Notes: generated by a model not told the origin, from the sequence alone. Shown: positions 27,121-35,727, counted from the first letter of the stretch. The stretch: DNA of 64,000 bases from Ralstonia insidiosa (GCF_008801405.1 NZ_VZPV01000002.1:930001-994000); one strand, 5' to 3'. Numbers and translations: made by a program.

Positions 27121-27829
27121 GGGTAAATTCGCGCCAGTTGAGGGTCTGTGGGCTCAGGTATTGCTTGCCTGCCGGGCCGTGATTGGCAATCAGGTCGAGG
27201 CTGCTGACGAAGGGGGTGAATGCGCCGTGCAATTGTGTATACGGCCGCATGGCGTAATTCATGTAGGCAACGGTGATGCCGCGCTGCTCAAATTCAGCGT
27301 GGGCCAGATAGTTCTTGGCGCCATGCCCGGTGATGTAAGTGTCGCCTTGCAGCTTTTGCACGATGGCGAGCACGCGGTCGCTGTTGCGGCCAGGGATGCC
27401 CAGTTCAGGCGCGTCGACAAACTTGCGGTCCAACTCGATGCCCAGGTAGCGGCACACCGCCTGCATGGATGCCAACGCCAGTGCGCCCATGTTTGCGTAC
27501 TCAGCCTCGTACACCGCACGCACCAGCGCCAGCATGTCGCCGGCATAGGGGGCGGCTTCGTAAGCCTGCTCCAGCATGCGCAGATGCTGTGTGCGCCAGT
27601 CGACGTTCGTGGCAGGTTTGACTTCGTCAATGCGCGCGCCCAGGTGAAATTTCTCCAGCGGCACCGTCATCCAGCGCATGCCGGTAGGCTCCTTGATCTG
27701 CACGCGGTTGGTGAAGCTGCCCTTGGAGAACTGCACGTCGGCGTAGTTGACGAGCACGTCCGCCAGCATGATCTGCTCAAGCAGACCGACCCAGGGGAAC
27801 AGCATCGGTTGGGTAATGACGACGTTCAT
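27113..27829 (-). CDS. WbqC-like protein
   Basis: 238 residues. The N-terminus VVITQPMLFPWVGLLEQIM, then VQFSKGSFTNRVQIK and the C-terminal region with ITGHGAKNYL match the WbqC family, found in O-antigen and other glycan clusters. Its biochemical role is not settled; it is often next to aminotransferases and acetyltransferases that make N-acylated amino sugars, as here. It is translationally linked to its neighbours on both sides. Confidence 0.82.
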   Translation of the reverse strand: MNVVITQPMLFPWVGLLEQIMLADVLVNYADVQFSKGSFTNRVQIKEPTGMRWMTVPLEKFHLGARIDEVKPATNVDWRTQHLRMLEQAYEAAPYAGDMLALVRAVYEAEYANMGALALASMQAVCRYLGIELDRKFVDAPELGIPGRNSDRVLAIVQKLQGDTYITGHGAKNYLAHAEFEQRGITVAYMNYAMRPYTQLHGAFTPFVSSLDLIANHGPAGKQYLSPQTLNWREFTHE

Positions 27830-28341
27830 GGCGCCAGCATCCGCTCCATGAGAACAACGTCGTGCCAGCGGTTGTCTTGCAGGTAGTGCGCATGCAACGT
27901 GCCGACGTGCCGGAAATCGAGCTTCTCATACAGGGCGATGGCGCGTGTGTTCTCGGCCAGCACTTCCAGCGTGATCTTGCGCAGGCACAGTGTTTCGCTG
28001 GCATAGGAAAACGCTGCCTCGCACGCGGCACGCCCGTGGCCTTGGCCCTGGGCTGACGATGCCAGGCAGATGCCAAGCGAAGCGTGCCGGTTGACCGCAT
28101 CGATTTGGTTCAACTGGAGATAGCCCAGCACGCTGTCATCGGCCTGGCTGGCAATGACGAACAGCACCACCTCGCTCTGCTTGGATTTTCCGATCAACCA
28201 GTCGCGCACGCTGGCCGCGGAGTTGGGCCGAGGGCGTGTCATCAACTGGAGCTGCATTGGCACATCGTTGCGCAGCGGCAGCAGTTGCGCAATGTCGCTC
28301 TCGCGCCATTCCCGAAGCAGAAGTTTGCCGCGCGCAATCAT
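27826..28341 (-). CDS. GNAT acetyltransferase, RimJ/RimL type
   Basis: 171 residues with the GNAT fold: RDLL-like start LLLREWRESDIAQLLPLR, LGYLQLNQIDAVNRHASLGI, the acetyl-CoA loop SAQGQGHGRAACEAAF, and VLAENTRAIALYEKLDFRHV. In this context it probably N-acetylates the amino sugar formed by the aminotransferase at 30337-31476. It overlaps both neighbouring genes by 4 bases. Confidence 0.85.
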   Translation of the reverse strand: MIARGKLLLREWRESDIAQLLPLRNDVPMQLQLMTRPRPNSAASVRDWLIGKSKQSEVVLFVIASQADDSVLGYLQLNQIDAVNRHASLGICLASSAQGQGHGRAACEAAFSYASETLCLRKITLEVLAENTRAIALYEKLDFRHVGTLHAHYLQDNRWHDVVLMERMLAP

Positions 28342-29507
28342 GGCTGGAATTGGAAGTAGTGGAAGCGGTTGGGAAACGCCACCTCCACGGTGTGTTTGAC
28401 CTCATCGGCAATGACCGGGTTGACGGCCAGATAGACCAGTTCGACTTCCGCTGGAATGTCGGCCAATGCAATCACCGGCTTGCCCGCCAATGACGAACCT
28501 TGCAGATAGGGGTTCTGATCCACAAAGGCACGCAGCGCATGCGGGTGCTGCAGATTGTTGGCTGTGTAAGTGCCGTAGAAGCCTGCGCCATAGATCACTG
28601 CGGGGGCGTCCTGGTGGCGAGATTCAAAATCGCCCAGATGGTTTGCTGCCTGCTGCCAGAACCGGGCCAGTCGGTTGGCGGCCGCTACCGTGTCTGCCAG
28701 CGGCTGTGGCTCAACGGCGAACAGGGCGCGGTCCGGTGCTGCGGCGCGCATGGCTGTGACAACAAACGCCCCACGATGGCTGTGGTCATCGAGGTCAAGC
28801 AGATCGAACCCGTGGGTTGCAAGCAGGGTTTGCAGCGATGTGCGCGTGAAATGGTTCACGTGATCCGCCACCAGGAAGTCGGCGGTATTCGTGAACGTGT
28901 TCGGCACGATGGCGTACAGCCGCCCGCCTTCGCGCAGCAGGCTACGGATCGTGCGCAACGCGGTTGTCAGGTCTGGAATGTGTTCGAGCGAAAAGAACGA
29001 GCTGACCACATCGAACGAGCCCTGCCATGCCGGCGGGATGGTGTACGTGGCCCAGCGTTCCGGGCTGACAAATTTCTCCCAGAAACCGACATAGCGGTCG
29101 CTGATGTCAAACAGGTGGACGTTGACGTCCGGCCGCTGCTGCAAGAGCCGCCGCATCGTGGCGCTCTTCGCGCAGCCGAAGTCGAGCACGCGCGCACCTT
29201 CGGGCAACGCCAGTTTGCGCTGGAAGAGGGCAACTTGATGGTCCGCGCGGAAGATCTTCTCGCCGTGCTCGACCGCATAGATCTGGTCTTCCTCCTCGCT
29301 CTTGACGAGGATGTCGTACTCGGTGTCGTAGAAGCTGCCGTTGTCGCACAGCTCGACGGTCTGGATGTGGCCGCACGCCGCGCAGCAGAACACCTCAAGC
29401 GTGCCCTCCATCGACCGCTGCAATGAAGACAGCGAGCTTTGCGGGCCCGCGGTGTAGATCGGGGCTGCCAGCGGTGTCTGGCAAACGTTGCATGGTTGCG
29501 CACTCAT
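28338..29507 (-). CDS. sugar C-methyltransferase-like SAM enzyme
   Basis: 389 residues. The N-terminus is a four-cysteine zinc-like motif (CNVCQTPL ... CCAACGHIQTV), followed by a class I SAM-methyltransferase core (ARVLDFGCAKSATMRRLLQQ, VVSSFFSLEHIPDL) and a C-terminal Rossmann-like domain (PAVIYGAGFYGTYTANNL). This three-part layout is that of the C-methyltransferases acting on nucleotide-linked deoxy sugars. The ATG at 29507 is chosen because it overlaps the stop of the dioxygenase gene (ATGA). Confidence 0.83.
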   Translation of the reverse strand: MSAQPCNVCQTPLAAPIYTAGPQSSLSSLQRSMEGTLEVFCCAACGHIQTVELCDNGSFYDTEYDILVKSEEEDQIYAVEHGEKIFRADHQVALFQRKLALPEGARVLDFGCAKSATMRRLLQQRPDVNVHLFDISDRYVGFWEKFVSPERWATYTIPPAWQGSFDVVSSFFSLEHIPDLTTALRTIRSLLREGGRLYAIVPNTFTNTADFLVADHVNHFTRTSLQTLLATHGFDLLDLDDHSHRGAFVVTAMRAAAPDRALFAVEPQPLADTVAAANRLARFWQQAANHLGDFESRHQDAPAVIYGAGFYGTYTANNLQHPHALRAFVDQNPYLQGSSLAGKPVIALADIPAEVELVYLAVNPVIADEVKHTVEVAFPNRFHYFQFQP

Positions 29508-30352
29508 GATGGGTTTTCCGCGCAAAGTTCAGGGTGGATGGTGCGGAAGTCGACACCGTTCGCATACGAGCCTTTCCAACCGTGCGCACGGCCAGTCGGC
29601 TCGCGGAAGTTGAAATAGCGGAACTGCATTGACCAGCGAGACCGATGGCTGGTGTTGTGGCCCGATGCGTGCAGCACCAGAAAATCGACCAGCACCAGAT
29701 CGCCGGGCTTGGTCAGCGGCGATACATGCGGATAGCGCGCGAGATAGTCGGCCTCGTCCTTGAGCGTGAGCGCGTAGGCGCCTTGCTTGCCGGCGTTGTC
29801 TGGGTCTGCGCTGACGACCGGCAGTGGCCCTTCGCGGTGTGAACCGGGGCAGAACTCGACCGGACCGATCTCGGGGGTGATCTCCACCAGCGGGCTCCAG
29901 AACACCACGCCATCAAGGCTGCGCAGCTGCGCGGGGTACTCCTGATGCCAGTTGGCGCGAAACTTCTCTTCGCGTGGGTTATCGATGCGAATGCCGTAGC
30001 CGCCGCCGGCGATGCCGGGCAGTGCGTTGGGGCGCAGTTCCGATACCAATTGCTCATGGCGCGGGTCGGCCAGCAGGCGCACAAACGCGGGGATCTGCTT
30101 GACCGCGTCGTACACCTCGCCGCCGTGCGCCCGCTTGGCCTGGATCAGCGCCTGATACCCGTCGTCAAAGCACTCCGGTGCAAACGGCACGCGTGCGATG
30201 TCCAACCGGTACTTGTCGATGATCAGACCGATCACGTTATAGATGGCGCGTTGAATCGGCTCGATTTGTGCCGGTGCATAGAACCCGGGCACGATCAGCA
30301 GGCCATCACGCTGGAAGGTCTCGATTTGCTCCGGGCTCAGGAGGCCAGGCAT
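29504..30352 (-). CDS. phytanoyl-CoA dioxygenase-family Fe(II)/2-oxoglutarate oxygenase
   Basis: 282 residues. The N-terminal LSPEQIETFQRDGLLIVPGF is typical of the PhyH family. The metal site appears as WHQEYP (a His-x-Glu variant of HxD) with the distal His in LVLHASGHN and the 2-oxoglutarate-binding Arg in HRSRWSMQFRY. It probably hydroxylates a sugar or a lipid-linked intermediate of the island. It overlaps the aminotransferase gene upstream by 16 bases. Confidence 0.83.
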   Translation of the reverse strand: MPGLLSPEQIETFQRDGLLIVPGFYAPAQIEPIQRAIYNVIGLIIDKYRLDIARVPFAPECFDDGYQALIQAKRAHGGEVYDAVKQIPAFVRLLADPRHEQLVSELRPNALPGIAGGGYGIRIDNPREEKFRANWHQEYPAQLRSLDGVVFWSPLVEITPEIGPVEFCPGSHREGPLPVVSADPDNAGKQGAYALTLKDEADYLARYPHVSPLTKPGDLVLVDFLVLHASGHNTSHRSRWSMQFRYFNFREPTGRAHGWKGSYANGVDFRTIHPELCAENPS

Positions 30353-31476
30353 GACAGCTTCTCCTGATGTTCGCGCACGAGATCGAGCACCACCTGCGAC
30401 ACGGTCTCGATGTTCTCGCTCGACATGTCGTGATACGACGGCAGGTTGATGGCGCGCTCCGCAATCGCGTAGCTGTTGGGCGTGTTGCCTGCCGGCTTAC
30501 CAAAGAGCTCGGTCTGGCTGAGCGGGTAGAAGAACACGCGCGCATCAATGCCACGGCGCGAGAACGCTGCCAGCAGCCCGTCGCGCGTGATGCCCAGCGA
30601 CTCGTCAAACACAACCGTGGGCATCCAGTAGCTGTTCAGCGTGCCGGGTGCTTCCGGGTTGAGCGCAATGCCGCTGATGCCACCCAGGTGCCGCGCATAT
30701 GCCGCGAAGATCTCGCGCTTGCGTGCGACCAGCGCATCGACACGCTCAAGCTGCGCACAGCCGATGGCGGCCTGGATATTCGAAATCCGGTACTTGAAGC
30801 CAATGAAGTCAGACCAGAACTGCTTGCCGCCCGGCACGCGGCCGTGGTTGTTCAGCGTCATCACACGGTCGTACAGCGCACGGTCGTTCGTGACGAACAT
30901 ACCGCCTTCGCCCGTGGTCATGGTTTTGGTGCCGTGGAACGAGAACGTGCCGAAGATGCCTTGCGCGCCCGCGGCATGTTGACCCCAGCGTGAGCCGAGC
31001 GCTTCCGCCGCATCTTCGATGACGGGAATGTTGTGGCGCTGACTGATCGCCAACAGTTTGTCCATCTCGCACAGGTTGCCGTAGAGGTGCGTGGCAACGA
31101 TGGCCTTTGTGCGCGGCGTGATGGCGGCTTCCACCAGCGCCGGGTCCATACACCACGTGTCGGGCAGGATGTCGACAAACACGGGGGTGGCGCCCACGTA
31201 GGTGATGGGCGAGGCGGTGGCAATCCAGTTGGTGTCCGCCAGGATCACCTCGTCGCCAGCGCCGATGCCCAGCGCCGCAAGGCCCATGTGCATGGCACCG
31301 GTGCAGCTCGACGTGGCAATGGCGTACTGCGTGCCGACAAACTTGGCGAACTGCTTTTCGAAGCGGTTGATATAGGCGTAGCACTGGTCGCCCCAGCCGT
31401 TGCGGGCGGCATCGGTGGCGTACTCGACTTCCAGCTCGGTGATTGACGGCTTGGAATACAGAATCTTCTGGGTCAT
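30337..31476 (-). CDS. DegT/DnrJ/EryC1-type sugar aminotransferase
   Basis: 379 residues, PLP-dependent. The PLP lysine is K184 in SFHGTKTMTTGEGG and the cofactor Asp is in PVIEDAAEALGS. Since the lysine is present, this is an aminotransferase and not the RfbH-type 3-dehydrase, which has His there. The predicted reaction is transfer of an amino group to a keto-deoxy sugar nucleotide, likely the CDP-4-keto-6-deoxyglucose made by rfbF and rfbG. The typical substrate loop SSCTGAMHMGLAALGIG and the C-terminal YPLSQTE are seen. Confidence 0.88.
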   Translation of the reverse strand: MTQKILYSKPSITELEVEYATDAARNGWGDQCYAYINRFEKQFAKFVGTQYAIATSSCTGAMHMGLAALGIGAGDEVILADTNWIATASPITYVGATPVFVDILPDTWCMDPALVEAAITPRTKAIVATHLYGNLCEMDKLLAISQRHNIPVIEDAAEALGSRWGQHAAGAQGIFGTFSFHGTKTMTTGEGGMFVTNDRALYDRVMTLNNHGRVPGGKQFWSDFIGFKYRISNIQAAIGCAQLERVDALVARKREIFAAYARHLGGISGIALNPEAPGTLNSYWMPTVVFDESLGITRDGLLAAFSRRGIDARVFFYPLSQTELFGKPAGNTPNSYAIAERAINLPSYHDMSSENIETVSQVVLDLVREHQEKLSCLAS

Positions 31477-31498
31477 GGCTGTTCCTGTGGTTCAGGCG

Positions 31499-32077
31499 TC
31501 AGTGGCTGCGCAGGGCCGGCAGGTCAATCCCCGTGAACGCGTTGGTCAGCGGCGGATGGGCGCGGTCCCGGTCGGAGCATTCGGTCATGGCGAGTGGCCA
31601 GGCAATGCCCAGCCGGCCGTCGTTCGGGTTGAGGCCGTCTTCTGCGGCTTGCGCGTACGGCGTCGAGGTCAGGTACAGCAGCTCGCAATCGTCTTCAAGC
31701 GTCTGGAAGCCGTGGGCAAACCCCTTGGGCACCAGCAGGCTGTTGTGCCGCTCGGCGGACAGTTCCACGGCATGCCACTGCAGGAAGGTGGGCGAGCCGG
31801 CGCGCAGGTCGACGGCCACGTCGAACACGCGGCCACGCACGCAGCTCACCAGCTTGATCTCGGCATGCGGCGGGTATTGGAAGTGCAGCCCACGCACTGT
31901 GCCGCGCTTGGCGGAGTAGGAGTGGTTCATCTGCGCGACCGGGCTGTCGAAGCCGGCATCGGCAAGTTCATCTGCGCAGAAGAAGCGGGTGAAGTAGCCG
32001 CGGTGGTCGCCGATGATTTTTCGGTCGATTTCAACCACGCCGGCAAGCGGCGTCGGCGTGATGGTGAAGCGGCTCAT
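31499..32077 (-). CDS. dTDP-4-dehydrorhamnose 3,5-epimerase-like protein (RfbC family)
   Basis: 192 residues, RmlC cupin fold: IIGDHRGYFTRFF, the catalytic His in RGLHFQYPPHAEIKLV, GRVFDVAVDLRAGSPTF, and LVPKGFAHGFQTLEDDCELLY. It probably epimerises the 4-keto-6-deoxy sugar at C3 and/or C5. The usual rmlA, B and D partners are absent, so the substrate here is more likely the CDP-linked keto sugar. It overlaps rfbG by 4 bases. Confidence 0.87.
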   Translation of the reverse strand: MSRFTITPTPLAGVVEIDRKIIGDHRGYFTRFFCADELADAGFDSPVAQMNHSYSAKRGTVRGLHFQYPPHAEIKLVSCVRGRVFDVAVDLRAGSPTFLQWHAVELSAERHNSLLVPKGFAHGFQTLEDDCELLYLTSTPYAQAAEDGLNPNDGRLGIAWPLAMTECSDRDRAHPPLTNAFTGIDLPALRSH

Positions 32078-33192
32078 GCGGCGCTCCCGGATGTGGCAAC
32101 CGAGGTGGCTGCAGATGCGGCGGCGGTAAAGTGGTCGATCTGTTGGTCACACAGCGCGCGTGCATCTGCGGTCTTGTCATGCAGTTGGCGGTACCAGGCG
32201 GCGGTGTGCTCCAGCGCGGTCTCAAACGACCACGCTGTCTGCCAGCCTAGTTGCTGGCGTGCCTGGCTGGCGTCCAGATGCAGCATGCCGGCCTCGTGCT
32301 TGCCTGTGGTGGCGTTGGCATCCAACTGCCAGATCAGCGCGGGCCAATGTTGTTGCAGACCTTGCAGCACCTGTTCGACGGTGCGCGTGGCCGCGCTATC
32401 CGGGCCGAAATTCCAGGCGGTAGCGCAGGCAGCGTCACCCGCCAGCAAGCGTTGCGCGAGCACCAGATAGCCGTGCAGGCAATCCAGCACGTGCTGCCAC
32501 GGCCGCGTGGCGTGCGGTGATCGGATGACCAGCGGCGTACCGGCACGCATGGCGCGCTCGGCATCGGGAATGAGCCGGTCTTCCGACCAGTCGCCACCGC
32601 CAATGACGTTGCCTGCGCGGCCGGTAGCCAGCAGCGGGCCGTTGGCGAAGAACGCGCGCCGGTAGCTCGCGGCCACCAGTTCGGCGCAGGCCTTGGAGGC
32701 GCTGTAGGGGTCATGGCCGCCCAGCGCGTCGGTCTCCCGGTAGCCCCAGGCCCACTCGCGGTTGTCGTAGCACTTGTCGGTGGTGGCCACCACGATGGCC
32801 GACAGGTTCGTGCAGCCGCGCGCGGCTTCCAGCACGTTCACCGTGCCCATCACGTTGGTGGCGTAGGTGGCGACGGGGTCTTTGTATGACGCGCGCACCA
32901 GTGGCTGGGCCGCGAGGTGGAGGACCGCATCGGGCCGCGCTGCGATCATCGCCTCGCGTAGCGCATCCGCATCACGGATGTCGCCCAGCGTATGACCGGC
33001 CAGTGCGGATTCCACGTCGGCAGACGTGAACAGATTCGGCGTCGTCTCCGGTGCCAGGCTGTAGCCGTAGACTTCTGCGCCAAGCTGGCGCAGCCACAGC
33101 GCCAGCCAGCTTCCCTTGAAGCCGGTGTGCCCAGTCAGGAAGACGCGCTTGCCGGCCCAGGCGGCGGGGTGGAGCGTCACCACTTTTTCCAC
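32074..33192 (-). CDS. rfbG: CDP-glucose 4,6-dehydratase
   Basis: 372 residues from a GTG at 33192 that has GGGGAG upstream; other in-frame GTG codons exist on both sides, including one overlapping the rfbF stop. It is an extended SDR: the NAD motif GHTGFKGSWLALWL, the ATTDKCYDN segment, and the YxxxK pair in DPYSASKACAELVAASYR. It converts CDP-glucose to CDP-4-keto-6-deoxyglucose. The family-specific stretch WQHVLDCLHGYL-like is present. It is adjacent to rfbF, as in ascarylose- and abequose-type pathways. Confidence 0.93.
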   Translation of the reverse strand: MEKVVTLHPAAWAGKRVFLTGHTGFKGSWLALWLRQLGAEVYGYSLAPETTPNLFTSADVESALAGHTLGDIRDADALREAMIAARPDAVLHLAAQPLVRASYKDPVATYATNVMGTVNVLEAARGCTNLSAIVVATTDKCYDNREWAWGYRETDALGGHDPYSASKACAELVAASYRRAFFANGPLLATGRAGNVIGGGDWSEDRLIPDAERAMRAGTPLVIRSPHATRPWQHVLDCLHGYLVLAQRLLAGDAACATAWNFGPDSAATRTVEQVLQGLQQHWPALIWQLDANATTGKHEAGMLHLDASQARQQLGWQTAWSFETALEHTAAWYRQLHDKTADARALCDQQIDHFTAAASAATSVATSGSAA

Positions 33193-33950
33193 GGTGCACT
33201 CCCCGATTGCCACAGGGCTTCGAGACTGTTCTTGTCGCGCAGCGTGTCCATCGGCTGCCAGAAGCCCTGGTGCTCGAACGTGTTCAACTCGCCCATCTCG
33301 GCCAGGCGATTCATCGGCTCGCCTTCCCAGTGGGTGTCTTCGCCTGCGATGTATTCGATGACGGCCGGGTTCAACACAAAGAAGCCGCCGTTGATCCAGG
33401 TGCCGCCGTCACCCGGCGGTTTCTCCGTGAAGCCGGTCACACGGTTGCCGTCGCGTTGGAGCATGCCGTAGCGGCCCGGCGGCTGCACGGCCGTCACGGT
33501 GGCCATCTTGCCGTGCGCGCGGTGGAAGGCGATCTTGCTGGTGATATCGACGTCGGACACACCATCGCCGTAGGTAAAGCAGAAGGGCTCGTTCGGATCG
33601 AGATACGCGGCAACACGCTTTAGGCGCCCGCCGGTCATGGAATGCTCGCCAGTATCGACCAGTGTGATGCGCCAGGGCTCGGCGTGGCGCTCGTGCACGG
33701 TCACTTCGTTCTTGGACATGTCGAACGTCACGTCCGACATGTGCAGGAAGTAGTTGGCGAAGTATTCCTTGATCACGTAGCCCTTGTAACCCAGGCAGAT
33801 GATGAAATCGTTGATGCCGTGGGCAGCGTAGATCTTCATGATGTGCCACAGGATCGGGCGGCCACCAATCTCGATCATGGGCTTGGGCTTGAGGTGGGAC
33901 TCTTCGCTGATGCGTGTGCCCAGGCCGCCGGCAAGAATGACTGTTTTCAT
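33177..33950 (-). CDS. rfbF: glucose-1-phosphate cytidylyltransferase
   Basis: 257 residues, standard length. Motifs: LAGGLGTRISEESHLKPKPM, IEIGGRPILWHIMKIY, and FCFTYGDGVSDVDI. It makes CDP-glucose from CTP and glucose-1-phosphate, the committed step of the CDP-sugar branch. It is the first biosynthetic gene of the island, 38 bases behind glycosyltransferase copy B. Confidence 0.95.
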   Translation of the reverse strand: MKTVILAGGLGTRISEESHLKPKPMIEIGGRPILWHIMKIYAAHGINDFIICLGYKGYVIKEYFANYFLHMSDVTFDMSKNEVTVHERHAEPWRITLVDTGEHSMTGGRLKRVAAYLDPNEPFCFTYGDGVSDVDITSKIAFHRAHGKMATVTAVQPPGRYGMLQRDGNRVTGFTEKPPGDGGTWINGGFFVLNPAVIEYIAGEDTHWEGEPMNRLAEMGELNTFEHQGFWQPMDTLRDKNSLEALWQSGSAPWKKW

Positions 33951-33988
33951 GGTTCAGTGCTCGCTTATGCGCCTGCTTGTGCGTCCAT

Positions 33989-35131
33989 TCATGCGGCAAC
34001 CGGCGTGGCTGCGGATGCGATGTTCTCCTGCATCTGCCGGGCGAGATTGGAAAAATGGTTGGCCTTGATGGCCAGTGTGTCGGCCTGGGCGCGGTAGGTC
34101 AGCGCCAAATACTTGGCAGCGGCAAAGCTGCCGCGCCCGAACACGGCGGCGTCCAGCTTGGGCTGCTCGCCAATCTCCAGGCACTTCAAAAAAGCGGACT
34201 CCGCCATCGGCAACCACTGCTTCTCGGCCTGCGCGGCGTCTTGCGCGGCGGCTTCAAACATCAGGTGGCCAAGCATGTAGAAGTAATCGGGCGAGTTCGC
34301 CCACTCTTCCATCCACTCACCAGCCAGGGTGATGGCCGCGTCCAGTTGCTTGGATTTGGACAGACATGCCAGCAGGCAAATGCACAGGTCGTGCCGATAC
34401 GGCGCCGTCTTGGGCGCCGTCGTCAGCGCGCGCTGGTAATGCGCGGCGGCCTGTGCGGGGTCTTTCAGGTTGATCTCGAAGTCTTTGCCGAGTTGGTAGA
34501 GGACGTACGGGTCATCAGGGTGCTCTGCCAGTTCTTGTTGCAGCAGGGCGTGATTGCGTCCGCGTTTCTGGTCCAGCTTGGCGTTCATGTAGCCGTCGTG
34601 GCCGATCACCAGCGGCAGGCGCACGCGCTGCAGGTTGGCCGCAGTGGGCGTACTGGCGACGGGCTGCTCGTGGATGCGGCCCTTGTAGCGCACGCCGCGT
34701 GGCAGCAGGCGGGCAATCCAGCTGTTGGAGTGCTCCACGTGCCCCGAGATGTCGTACTCGCTGCGGATGCACACCACGCCCAACAGCGGGCCGAAGGTGC
34801 AGGCGTCGCGCAGCTCTTCCGTGCCGCCCGCGATCCACTCGTCCGCGTCCAGCACGAGGTTCCAGTCGGCGTTGGCGGCGGCCAGGGCGGCGTTGCGGGC
34901 GGCTGAGAAGTCGTCCACCCAGGTGAAATGGTGGACCTGCGCGCCGCATGCCTGGGCAATCGCCACGGTGTCGTCGGTGGAGCCAGTGTCGAGCACGATC
35001 ATGCGGTCGACATGTGGCTTGACGCTCAGCAGGCAGCGCTCGATGCAGGCGGCCTCATTGCGGGCGATGACCACCAACGCAATCTCGGACCGGTTGGATC
35101 CTGTGCGGCGGTGTTTGGCGTGTTTGGACAT
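33989..35131 (-). CDS. GT2 glycosyltransferase with C-terminal TPR-like repeats (copy B)
   Basis: 380 residues from ATG 35131, which has GGGAG 5 bases upstream. The layout is the same as in copy A at 22980-24065: IALVVIARNEAACIERCLLS, IVLDTGSTDDT, LVLDADEWI, then TPR-like helices (PDDPYVLYQLGKDFEIN, AAAHYQRALTTAP). It is located between fliE copy 2 and rfbF, so it leads the glycan operon. The acceptor is probably flagellin or another axial protein, by position. Confidence 0.86.
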   Translation of the reverse strand: MSKHAKHRRTGSNRSEIALVVIARNEAACIERCLLSVKPHVDRMIVLDTGSTDDTVAIAQACGAQVHHFTWVDDFSAARNAALAAANADWNLVLDADEWIAGGTEELRDACTFGPLLGVVCIRSEYDISGHVEHSNSWIARLLPRGVRYKGRIHEQPVASTPTAANLQRVRLPLVIGHDGYMNAKLDQKRGRNHALLQQELAEHPDDPYVLYQLGKDFEINLKDPAQAAAHYQRALTTAPKTAPYRHDLCICLLACLSKSKQLDAAITLAGEWMEEWANSPDYFYMLGHLMFEAAAQDAAQAEKQWLPMAESAFLKCLEIGEQPKLDAAVFGRGSFAAAKYLALTYRAQADTLAIKANHFSNLARQMQENIASAATPVAA

Positions 35132-35194
35132 GCGGACTCCCAACGGCAGCTGCCAGTTGGTGCAGACAAAAATAAAGATCCGGCGCGTGTGGCG

Positions 35195-35536
35195 TCAGAT
35201 CGACATGCTCATGATGCTTTGGTAGGCCGAGACGAACTTGTTGCGCACCTGCACGGCAGTCTGCAGGTCGATGTTGGCCTTCTGCAGCGAGAGCATCACG
35301 TCGTGCAGATCCACGTCGCTGTTGCCCATTTCGAAACTACGTGAGACGGACTCGGCCTTCTGCTGCGAGGCGTCGACCCTGTCCAGCGACGACTTGAGCA
35401 CGGAGCCGAAGTCGACGCTGACTTTGGCGCCGTCGCCGTCCGCGGCCGGGCCACTACCGATCCCGCCGACCTTGCCCGACGGGGCCAGCACGCTGTTCAT
35501 CAGCGACACCACCGAGTTGGCGTTCGTAATATCCAT
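35195..35536 (-). CDS. fliE: hook-basal body protein FliE, copy 2
   Basis: 113 residues from ATG 35536; an open extension of 12 codons upstream is not used. It is divergent from fliF, the usual place of fliE, so this is likely the ancestral copy. It matches copy 1 at roughly 90 percent by eye over the last ~215 bases, including an identical run of about 32 bases. The variable part is a Gly/Ala-rich segment near residues 20-38. Glycosyltransferase copy B follows 63 bases downstream. Confidence 0.95.
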   Translation of the reverse strand: MDITNANSVVSLMNSVLAPSGKVGGIGSGPAADGDGAKVSVDFGSVLKSSLDRVDASQQKAESVSRSFEMGNSDVDLHDVMLSLQKANIDLQTAVQVRNKFVSAYQSIMSMSI

Positions 35537-35694
35537 GTGAAGAGGACTCCTCTTTTGTTGCGTCTCTTGCATGTGGCGCCGGCTGTTGGCCGGCGAATAG
35601 CGAACTTCGGGCCGCTATGGCGCCACGGTGATGCAAAGGTAGCCGCCCGCCAGCCGTTCCCAAGCGCCCAAAAGAGCGGGAAAAGGCCCTCTTC

Positions 35695-35727
35695 TTGGCA
35701 ATTTGCTTGCGCACCCCCTGCCGATAA
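35695..35727 (+). promoter_or_regulatory. candidate fliF promoter: sigma-54-like element overlapping a sigma-28 -10
   Basis: TTGGCAATTTGCTTGC (35695-35710) has the invariant GG-N10-GC spacing of sigma-54 promoters. Overlapping downstream, GCCGATAA (35720-35727) is a perfect sigma-28 -10 box, but its -35 at the required spacing is poor. Either or neither may be used; the region must drive fliF and perhaps holds activator sites shared with the divergent fliE. Confidence 0.4.
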
